From Vibrio marisflavi CECT 7928 (lineage in GTDB: Bacteria; Pseudomonadota; Gammaproteobacteria; Enterobacterales; Vibrionaceae): 64,000 bases of DNA. A program made the translations under genes and the position numbers. Of the stretch, positions 57,662-64,000 are shown piece by piece. Location of the stretch: NCBI RefSeq assembly GCF_921294215.1, contig NZ_CAKLDM010000001.1:992001-1056000 (forward strand), read 5' to 3'. The notes beneath the pieces were generated by a model. That model was not told the origin of the DNA, did not search any database, and saw only the letters and a program-made list of their open reading frames with translations. How positions within the stretch are numbered: the first letter of the stretch is position 1; each line of letters starts with the position of its first letter.

Positions 57662-57719
57662 TTTATACGCATTATAAGATATCTTAGAGCGAGTCAAACG
57701 ATGATCTTGGGTAGGGATA

Positions 57720-58553
57720 ATGCAGGCAGCATCAACACTAGATGAATTAAAACAACAAATTCAAACAAACTACAGTGATCTTAGTAATCGCCTACAGCAA
57801 GTAGCTAAATATGTTCTTGATAATTCAAGTAGTGTCGCATTCGACACGGTCGCGACCATCGCTCAACAAGCCGATGTTCCGCCTTCTACTCTGATTCGCT
57901 TTGCCAGCGCTTTTGGTTTTAGTGGATTCAACGAAATGAAACAATTGTTTCGCCATAAACTCGTTGAAGATACTGCAAATTACACCGATAGAGCTCGCCT
58001 CTATAAACAGCTTGAAGATCAAAACTCACCACCAGAAACCACCAAAGATATCTTAGAAGAGTTTGCACGCGCAAACTCGCAGGCGCTTGAGCATTTGGCC
58101 ACAAATACCAAACAAGACGAGCTATACACAGCCACTCAATTGCTGGACAACGCCGAAAACATTTACGTGATAGGTCTACGACGTTCATTTAGTATCGCGT
58201 CTTATTTCACCTATGCGCTAAGACATGCAGAAAAACGCGCGTTCTTGATTGATGGTTTAGGTGGCATGTTTCAAGAGCAGCTCGGCTTGATTGGTGCTAA
58301 AGATACGGTCGTCTCAATCAGTTTTGCTCCATACGCCGAAGAGACATTGATGTTGAGTGAAATAGCCGCCAAAGCCGGAGCCAACCAAATCGTCATCACA
58401 GACAGTCAAATTAGTCCGCTTTCTGCTTATAGTGACGCTTGTTTCGTTGTTAAAGAAGCGAAGGTGGATGCTTTTCGATCTCAGTCAGCATCGCTTTGTT
58501 TGGTACAAAGCCTTGCTGTTTCGCTAGCCATTAACCCCGATGGGTCAAAATAG
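57720..58553 (+). CDS. RpiR/MurR-family regulator
   Basis: The 277-residue protein has the RpiR HTH (VAKYVLDNSSSVAFDTVATI, QADVPPSTLIRFASAFGFSG) and a SIS domain (AENIYVIGLRRSFSIASYFT). It is a paralogue of the regulator at 16964 and is divergent from the IolC-fusion/mmsA operon. The operator copies on both sides of this gap suggest autoregulation and control of the operon. A phosphorylated inositol intermediate is the likely ligand. Confidence 0.92.
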   Translation: MQAASTLDELKQQIQTNYSDLSNRLQQVAKYVLDNSSSVAFDTVATIAQQADVPPSTLIRFASAFGFSGFNEMKQLFRHKLVEDTANYTDRARLYKQLEDQNSPPETTKDILEEFARANSQALEHLATNTKQDELYTATQLLDNAENIYVIGLRRSFSIASYFTYALRHAEKRAFLIDGLGGMFQEQLGLIGAKDTVVSISFAPYAEETLMLSEIAAKAGANQIVITDSQISPLSAYSDACFVVKEAKVDAFRSQSASLCLVQSLAVSLAINPDGSK

Positions 58554-58712
58554 AGTGACTCAGGATAACAATGATGCGAATCAAGCTTAGATAATGTTAG
58601 TGGGTTGCAATCTAAGGTTACATGCGAAGTTTCCGTTAATTGTGTGACGCTCGTATATTGGTTTGTTAACATTTCCTTACACTGACTATTGAGTAATCTA
58701 GAAGGAGTGGGA

Positions 58713-60113
58713 ATGACCCAATCAACACACTTCGATGCCATAGTAATTGGCAGTGGCCCCGGCGGAGAAGGGGCTGCAATGGGATTAACCAAAGCAGGGA
58801 TGAATGTTGCCGTTATTGAAAAAGAACACAGTATTGGCGGCGGATGTACACACTGGGGAACTATACCTTCGAAAGCATTGCGTCAGGCAGTGAGCCGAAT
58901 TATAGAGATCAACAATAACCCTCTGTTTCGAAAAAGTAACTCTACACTACGCTCTACTTTCTACGACATACTAAGCCAAGCAAAATCCGTTAGCGAAAAA
59001 CAAACTCGACTAAGACAGGGCTTTTATGATCGTAACGATTGCACGCTGATCTCGGGTACCGCTCGATTTATCGATTCAAATACTATTTCGGTTACAAAAG
59101 CCGATTCCGGTACGGAATACTACAGCGCAGACAAGTTTGTTATTGCTACCGGCTCTCGCCCATATCAGCCAGACAATGTCGATTTCAACCACAGCCGCAT
59201 CTACGATAGTGACTCTATACTTGAGCTAAAAGATGACCCGAGACATATTATAATCTACGGCGCCGGAGTGATTGGTTGTGAATACGCTTCTATATTTCGA
59301 GGCTTAGGATTAAAAACTGATCTTGTAAACACACGCGACCGATTGTTAGCCTTCCTAGATAATGAAACCTCCGATGCACTTTCGTACCACTTCTGGAACA
59401 ACGGTATCGTCATTCGAAACGGCGAGACCTATGAAAACATTGAAGGTACAGATGACGGTGTCATTTTACATTTAACATCAGGTAAAAAGCTGAAAGCTGA
59501 TTGCTTATTGTTTGCCAACGGCCGCACAGGGAACGCTGATCAGCTAAACCTAGAAGCCTTGGGATTAACATCCAATAGCAGAGGGCTTATTTCCGTCAAC
59601 GATGATTACCAAACCGAAGTCGGTCACGTCTACGCGGTTGGAGATATTATTGGCTATCCAAGTTTAGCAAGTGCAGCGTATAACCAAGGCCGCTTTGCAG
59701 CCCAAGCTATTACTCGTGGACAAGCTCAAGGGCATTTGATTGAAGATATCCCTACCGGAATATACACAATTCCCGAAATCAGCTCGGTAGGTAGGACTGA
59801 ACAAGAGCTCACTGCAGATAAGGTTCCTTATGAAGTAGGCTGCGCGTCATTCAAACATTTGGCACGCGCGCAAATTGCTGGCAACGATGTCGGAAGTTTG
59901 AAGATCCTTTTCCATCGCGAAACTAAAGCGATATTGGGCATTCACTGCTTTGGTGAACGAGCTTCGGAAATCATCCATATTGGACAAGCCGTTATGGAGC
60001 AAAAAGGTGAAGGCAACACTATTGAGTACTTCACCAACACTACATTCAATTACCCTACGATGGCAGAGGCATATCGAGTCGCTGCATTAAATGGTTTGAA
60101 TAGGTTGTTCTAA
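58713..60113 (+). CDS. sthA: Soluble pyridine nucleotide transhydrogenase
   Basis: ATG 58713 follows AAGGAG and gives 466 residues. This flavoprotein of the disulfide-reductase fold has [19 protein letters not shown] for FAD and [18 protein letters not shown], where the second redox Cys is replaced by Thr, as in SthA, plus a second nucleotide site ([16 protein letters not shown]). It exchanges hydride between NADPH and NAD+ in the cytoplasm. It stands alone, with a terminator behind it. Confidence 0.95.
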   Translation: MTQSTHFDAIVIGSGPGGEGAAMGLTKAGMNVAVIEKEHSIGGGCTHWGTIPSKALRQAVSRIIEINNNPLFRKSNSTLRSTFYDILSQAKSVSEKQTRLRQGFYDRNDCTLISGTARFIDSNTISVTKADSGTEYYSADKFVIATGSRPYQPDNVDFNHSRIYDSDSILELKDDPRHIIIYGAGVIGCEYASIFRGLGLKTDLVNTRDRLLAFLDNETSDALSYHFWNNGIVIRNGETYENIEGTDDGVILHLTSGKKLKADCLLFANGRTGNADQLNLEALGLTSNSRGLISVNDDYQTEVGHVYAVGDIIGYPSLASAAYNQGRFAAQAITRGQAQGHLIEDIPTGIYTIPEISSVGRTEQELTADKVPYEVGCASFKHLARAQIAGNDVGSLKILFHRETKAILGIHCFGERASEIIHIGQAVMEQKGEGNTIEYFTNTTFNYPTMAEAYRVAALNGLNRLF

Positions 60114-60124
60114 CAGTGACGATT

Positions 60125-60150
60125 CAATGCCGCTATCAATAGCGGCATTG
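60125..60150 (+). terminator. Terminator after sthA
   Basis: CAATGCCGCT (60125-60134) pairs with AGCGGCATTG (60141-60150), with a 6-base loop, followed by CATTTAA. Confidence 0.8.
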
Positions 60151-60191
60151 CATTTAACGCCATATTAAACAGTATGGTTAACCTACGGTTC

Positions 60192-61007
60192 TCAAGAGTT
60201 ATTTGCTTGCTCTTTGCCCAGCATTAGTTGGATTTCTTTGATAATTCTTTGCGGATCTTTCCACAAAATAAAGTGCCCTGCCCCTTTAACTTCAACTAGC
60301 TTTTTACCTTGGCCATATAGCTTATTCATAGCAAAGTTCGAATTGTTGGGATCTGAAATCGTATCCTCATCTCCATGAATGAGCGTTACGTCCACTCCAT
60401 CGAGTTTATGCCAATCTTTACTGCTCAATTTAGATAGCTCATCGGCTAATGGCATCATTTCACCATTGGATACCTTCCAATCGTTAGACAAGAAGGCACC
60501 GACTAGCCAAGTATCGGCTAATTCGTTGTACCATTTAGGCTCTTCTAGTTTAGGGTCAAATGCTGGTGCAACGAGCACTAAACCTTGTACTAAATCAGGG
60601 TGCATGATGGCAATGTCCAACGCAATAGGACCACCTAACGAATGGCCTATCAGGATATTCGACTTATCTTTATCAAGCAAAGCAGCAATAGACTTTGCTT
60701 GCGACGCGATATCCGAATCGAGTTGTCTTGGCGACTGTCCGTAGCCGATTCTGTCAACTGAAATCAACTCGGCATTTTTCGCTAGCCACTCATCATTTAG
60801 ATAAGTTTCATATCCCTCTTTACTTCCTGGAGAGCCGTGAATAAATATCAATCGATACTTGCTATTAGCGTCTCCTTGTTGAACATACGCGAGGCCATTT
60901 TTGCTAAACAGCGTTTGTGCATTGGAGCTGGATGCAAAAGCATGAGGCTGAATGAACAAGCCAATCAGTAAGCTTAAGATAGAAACACCAATTCGCCTTG
61001 AGGTCAT
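60192..61007 (-). CDS. Exported alpha/beta hydrolase
   Basis: ATG 61007 follows AGGAGAGGAAG; a TTG at 61025 starts the longer frame. The 271-residue protein has a Sec signal peptide (IGVSILSLLIGLFIQPHAFA) and an alpha/beta hydrolase core with LIFIHGSPGSKEGY, the nucleophile in LIGHSLGGPIALD, an acidic DEDTISDP region and the catalytic His in GAGHFILW. The substrate is unknown. Confidence 0.88.
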   Translation of the reverse strand: MTSRRIGVSILSLLIGLFIQPHAFASSSNAQTLFSKNGLAYVQQGDANSKYRLIFIHGSPGSKEGYETYLNDEWLAKNAELISVDRIGYGQSPRQLDSDIASQAKSIAALLDKDKSNILIGHSLGGPIALDIAIMHPDLVQGLVLVAPAFDPKLEEPKWYNELADTWLVGAFLSNDWKVSNGEMMPLADELSKLSSKDWHKLDGVDVTLIHGDEDTISDPNNSNFAMNKLYGQGKKLVEVKGAGHFILWKDPQRIIKEIQLMLGKEQANNS

Positions 61008-61059
61008 TCTTCCTCTCCTACTCAATCCATTGCTTTAGCAACCAAATATTAACGAGATC

Positions 61060-62145
61060 TTAAGCCGTTACATTCATTTTATCTTCGAGCCATTGCAATA
61101 CATCACGTAGCTGGTCATCTGTCATACCAAGTAGATTGTCACCAACATACCACTCAATCTTGGACATGTTTGGTTGCTCCATAGTTTGCGGCCTACCAAT
61201 CCATACCCCCTTTTCTTTTGCTAGCTGATCTCTAAGCTCAACTAGCCTTTCATAGCTAACTGGGAACATAAGGTGCAACATGTTGCTTTGTGGTTTTACT
61301 GGATTCAACGCAAATTGAGGAAACTCCGCAACAATTCGGTAAATCTGCTGAGTACGCTCAAAAAGGCTTGGCATTTGCAACAAACGCTCGTCAAATTGCA
61401 TGGCAGCAGACACCACATAAGGAGTTCTATGGTACACGTTGCCGCCTTGACGCTTCATCCACAGTGACGCCAATTCAATTAGCTCTTTGCTACCCACTAA
61501 CATTGAGCCACCTAAGCCGTTAATCCCTTTATAAAGCGACACATAAGCACTATTAAAACCACGGGCAATCTCATTGTATTCTTTTTGGAAATAGCTCGAA
61601 CATTCCCAAAGACGAGCACCATCCATATGAAGGTGTATGTTTTCACTCTCGCAATACTGTTTAATTTCCTCAAGCTCTTGCCAGCGAGGTAGTTGGCCGC
61701 CCAGCTCTCTCATCGGCAGCTCATATAGCGCTGCAGCAAACTCATCTGGCCAAGTTTTTAAGTCATCGCAAGTCCATGGGCGATAACGGTTTCCTAATGG
61801 GAGAACATCGAAGCGATTCTGCATTCGATAGCCTTGACTTTCAAATCGAGTGATATGACTGGATTCATGCATGCCAACGAGTGGATTTCTTTTCTGTTTG
61901 CAGACTAACTCCAAGACAGTTGCTTGAGTCATGGTTCCAGTAATGACAAATAATCCCGCTTCAAAGCCCAGCAGGTCTGCCACTTTCTGTTCAAAAGACT
62001 GAATGAGATCGCCATCGCCATACACATCATGCTGAATATTATTCTTTTCACACCATTGCGCCATTTCAGCAAAATACTCCGCAGGAGCAGGCTTTCGGCT
62101 GCCCGGGATGAACATTTCGCACTGAGATTCTAAGTCATTAGCCAT
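61060..62145 (-). CDS. PLP-dependent aldolase/lyase, threonine-aldolase-like
   Basis: The 361-residue protein belongs to the aspartate-aminotransferase fold subgroup of beta-eliminating lyases and low-specificity threonine aldolases: VYGDGDLIQSFEQKVADLLG, FVITGTMTQATVLEL, LHMDGARLWE with the cofactor Asp and YVSLYKGINGLGGSML with the PLP-binding Lys (about 205). It probably cleaves threonine or another beta-hydroxy amino acid to glycine and an aldehyde. It is a distinct branch from E. coli LtaE. It stands alone. Confidence 0.87.
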   Translation of the reverse strand: MANDLESQCEMFIPGSRKPAPAEYFAEMAQWCEKNNIQHDVYGDGDLIQSFEQKVADLLGFEAGLFVITGTMTQATVLELVCKQKRNPLVGMHESSHITRFESQGYRMQNRFDVLPLGNRYRPWTCDDLKTWPDEFAAALYELPMRELGGQLPRWQELEEIKQYCESENIHLHMDGARLWECSSYFQKEYNEIARGFNSAYVSLYKGINGLGGSMLVGSKELIELASLWMKRQGGNVYHRTPYVVSAAMQFDERLLQMPSLFERTQQIYRIVAEFPQFALNPVKPQSNMLHLMFPVSYERLVELRDQLAKEKGVWIGRPQTMEQPNMSKIEWYVGDNLLGMTDDQLRDVLQWLEDKMNVTA

Positions 62146-62485
62146 TGTTTATTCCTAGTCATATCTGAAACAGCCAAGTTATCTTTAAACGAATAGAGTG
62201 TAAAGCAAATCAGTGAAGCCCCCTTTCCACTTAGTTTCACCACTCATACCATTCCTTGGTCTCAATATTTGACCAAATTTTCCGGATGATTCGGTCGTAT
62301 TTCCTACGCGCTATATTTGGAGGTTCGATCCGGTTGATTATAATCGGATCTAAAGGTACCGTGCTCTTGGAACATTTAAGCCTAGTTAACTTTTGAAACG
62401 CAAAATGTCGCTAGATGAAGTGTCCAATCTCGCTGGAGCGCAACACATCGCTTAATACATTTGTTTTTGTCGGTGAGTAGTTAGA
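62146..62485. other. Gene-free gap
   Basis: This 340-bp stretch has no convincing gene. GATCCG (62327-62332) and CGGATC (62345-62350) form a short inverted repeat. Nothing else is noted. Confidence 0.4.
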
Positions 62486-63124
62486 TTACAAATTTTTAGC
62501 CAGTTTTTTTACTCTCGCTAAGTTGGAAGGAGAAAGGCTTTTCTTTGTCGTGTTAAACAAGGTTTGCGCCTCTTTATGACCATCATTCGCTGCAGCTAAA
62601 ATCCATACGTTACCTGAGATTATATCTCGTTTACCACCTCGTCCGGTCATCATAAAAACACCCAGTGCATATTTAGATTCTAGGTGACCTTTTTGCGCTG
62701 CCATTCGGTAGTATTTCCGGCTTTCTGCCAAATCTTTACTAATACCACGTCCGTTGGCTAAGGCTTCTGCTTTTTGATATATGGCCGCGCTATGACCTTG
62801 ACTAGCTGCCTTGTCAAACCACTCATAGGCTAATTTTTCGTTACGTTTAACACCCCGACCAGAAGCATAGGCAACAGCCACCATAAATTGAGCATCGATT
62901 TGACCCTGTTGTGCTGCCTTTAAAAACCAGTCAGTTGCTGTTGCATAATTTTGTGTCACGCCAAAACCGTTGGTGTAGTCTAGGCCTAATTTATATTGCG
63001 CCTGCGCATCACCTTGCTTCGCCATTTCTATATTGTGTGAAACACTTTTGGGTAAGGCTGTGCATCCACTTAGCATTAATAAGATGACAATTAAAATCTG
63101 AGGGTTCCCCACGAATTTCATCAT
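62486..63124 (-). CDS. SEL1-repeat lipoprotein
   Basis: The 212-residue protein has a lipoprotein signal ending in LMLSGC, so it is probably anchored by that Cys. It then carries about four or five SEL1-type repeats of ~36 residues: AQYKLGLDYTNGFGVTQNYA, AQFMVAVAYASGRGVKRNEK, AIYQKAEALANGRGISKDLA and SKYALGVFMMTGRGGKRDII. Such repeats bind proteins. The start overlaps the upstream small gene by four bases (ATGA), so the two are translationally coupled. Confidence 0.9.
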   Translation of the reverse strand: MMKFVGNPQILIVILLMLSGCTALPKSVSHNIEMAKQGDAQAQYKLGLDYTNGFGVTQNYATATDWFLKAAQQGQIDAQFMVAVAYASGRGVKRNEKLAYEWFDKAASQGHSAAIYQKAEALANGRGISKDLAESRKYYRMAAQKGHLESKYALGVFMMTGRGGKRDIISGNVWILAAANDGHKEAQTLFNTTKKSLSPSNLARVKKLAKNL

Positions 63125-63276
63125 AGCTCCTCATATTGAATGGTCAGCGTAGAAACAGAGAGCAATTGATCCGTCATGCCTGAATCAACGAAAGTAAATT
63201 CCACGTTTAGCCAAGCCGCATGGGGCTCAGGATAAGCAGAAGCTATATCATTTTTAAATGTTTGGGAAACCTTCAT
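63121..63276 (-). CDS. Small hypothetical protein, 51 aa, coupled to SEL1 gene
   Basis: ATG 63276 follows AGGTGAG and opens a 51-residue frame that ends TGA at 63121, overlapping the SEL1 start. The product begins MKVSQTFKNDIASAYPEPHA and contains WLNVEFTFVDSG. It is soluble, without a signal peptide, and of unknown family. The ribosome site and coupling support it as real. Confidence 0.65.
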   Translation of the reverse strand: MKVSQTFKNDIASAYPEPHAAWLNVEFTFVDSGMTDQLLSVSTLTIQYEEL

Positions 63277-63437
63277 CGTAATAACTCACCTTTGTCAATA
63301 AGTTGAACGCAAGTGAAAGCTAATATTGAAAACCAACAAGTTTAGAGTTAGAAATTCGTGGGGATTCGTTAGGATTAATATACTTATAGGATTTCGATAC
63401 TGAGAAATCATGGTTATCCGTCCTAGACTTAAACTAG

Positions 63438-63472
63438 CCGTACACAGCAGTTAATAACTAGACTGTGTACGG
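63438..63472. terminator. Terminator after the heptad-repeat gene
   Basis: CCGTACACAG (63438-63447) pairs with CTGTGTACGG (63463-63472). It lies 19 bp past the stop at 63491, on the minus strand. Confidence 0.7.
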
Positions 63473-63490
63473 TTTGGTTGGTGGAGGTTG

Positions 63491-64000
63491 TTATTCGATA
63501 CCTAATAGTTCTTGGGTCGCGGCAACCACTTCATCGGTGATTTCCTTATTAGCTGCTGAAGCTAGCGTATCTGCTTCTAACTGAGCAGAACTATCAAGCT
63601 CTTCTTGTGTGCTCGCCAGTTCTTCCTCGGCAGCTGCCAAATCAGTTTCTAAAGCATCAACTTCAGATTCAGCCTGTGCCAGTTCCTGAGCAGCAGCGTC
63701 AGCTTCTGCTTGTGCGGTATCTGCTTCAACCTGAGCGGCATCTAATTCATTAGCCGCAGTATTCGCTGCTGTGGCTGCTGCGTCTGCATCAGTTTGAGCA
63801 GCATCTGCATCGGCTTGAGCAGCATCTGCATCAGCTTGAGCAGCATCTGCATCGGCTTGGGCTTGAGCAGCAGCATCAGCGAGATCTGTATTTGTAGGAT
63901 CAGCGTCAGCAGCAGCCTGTGCTGCATCCGCATCAGCTTGAGCGGCATCGGCATCGGCTTGAGCGGCATCGGCTTCAGTTTGAGCGGTATCTGCTGTAGC
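63491..64000 (-). CDS. Ala/Asp/Gln heptad-repeat protein, N-terminus outside window
   Basis: The minus-strand frame is open from the window edge to TAA at 63491, 170 codons. Its first part is built of ADADAAQ-like heptads (21-bp units, about 63760-63990), then degenerates to AEADAAAQELAQAESEVDA and a more ordinary helical end, EITDEVVAATQELLGIE. The composition is dominated by Ala, Asp and Gln, which predicts a long alpha-helical coiled coil. It could be a surface, structural or stress protein; no family is recognised. Repeat number may vary between strains. Confidence 0.8.
   Translation of the reverse strand, partial: ATADTAQTEADAAQADADAAQADADAAQAAADADPTNTDLADAAAQAQADADAAQADADAAQADADAAQTDADAAATAANTAANELDAAQVEADTAQAEADAAAQELAQAESEVDALETDLAAAEEELASTQEELDSSAQLEADTLASAANKEITDEVVAATQELLGIE

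Noticed and set aside
63742..63969. Met/Leu/Pro-rich frame inside the repeat gene
   Set aside because: It is a shadow of the 21-bp repeats in the wrong frame; the Ala/Asp/Gln frame runs on to a proper stop and terminator.

Overview
The window looks like 64 kb of a Vibrionaceae genome, probably Vibrio and probably an accessory-rich part of the second chromosome. This is inference from moderate-to-low GC, the mix of gene families and protein style; no rRNA, tRNA, replication gene, IS element, integron or CRISPR array was seen. Both edges cut through genes: an unrecognised protein at 1-452 and an Ala/Asp/Gln heptad-repeat protein at 63491-64000.

Layout. 0.6-9.9 kb: a noncanonical SDR protein, an AraC regulator, small periplasmic solute-binding proteins, an ABC_sub_bind sensor protein coupled to a membrane diguanylate cyclase, then small ORFs, a TetR and a LysR regulator. 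10-13.1 kb: copper ATPase copA, with two divergent MerR-type promoters (19-bp spacers) between it and a small membrane protein. 13.2-26.7 kb: a large inositol catabolism region (iolG, iolB, DMT transporter, IolI-like, RpiR regulator, IolJ-like aldolase, a second divergent IolB, iolC, Gfo/Idh, iolD, iolE and a divergent iolT). 26.8-34.8 kb: LysR, TSUP exporter, acetate-type CoA transferase (atoD/atoA), several membrane or hypothetical proteins and an MHS transporter. 35-38 kb: a class III nucleotide cyclase fusion and a GAF/HD-GYP phosphodiesterase. 38-41.3 kb: LysR and the glutathione-dependent formaldehyde pathway (frmA/frmB). 41.5-46.3 kb: exported amidohydrolase, D-amino acid dehydrogenase with LysR, and a DUF457 membrane protein. 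46.5-47.3 kb: an AT-rich two-gene cassette with a membrane-anchored winged-helix-like protein. 49-52 kb: fructokinase and a sugar porin under shared LacI-type operators. 52-54 kb: a second divergent SBP/ABC_sub_bind pair. 54-58.6 kb: a second inositol locus (mmsA/iolA, IolC-DUF2090 fusion, RpiR). 58.7-64 kb: sthA, a secreted hydrolase, a threonine-aldolase-like enzyme, a SEL1 lipoprotein and the repeat protein.

How the genes fit together. IolT imports inositol; IolG or its paralogue oxidises it; IolE, IolD, IolB, IolC and the aldolase (IolJ, or the DUF2090 half of the fusion) take it to a C3 phosphate plus malonate semialdehyde, which MmsA/IolA converts to acetyl-CoA. The two loci, 30 kb apart, are tied together by nine copies of a 16-bp palindrome TGAAA-N6-TTTCA placed upstream of iolB, between iolE and iolT, and between the IolC fusion and its RpiR gene. 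This is the best evidence in the window for one RpiR-controlled regulon. The most novel-looking items are the membrane-tethered winged-helix cassette at 46.5-47.3 kb, the paired MerR-type promoters exposing a small membrane protein as a likely copper-response gene, and the twice-occurring divergent SBP/ABC_sub_bind arrangement.
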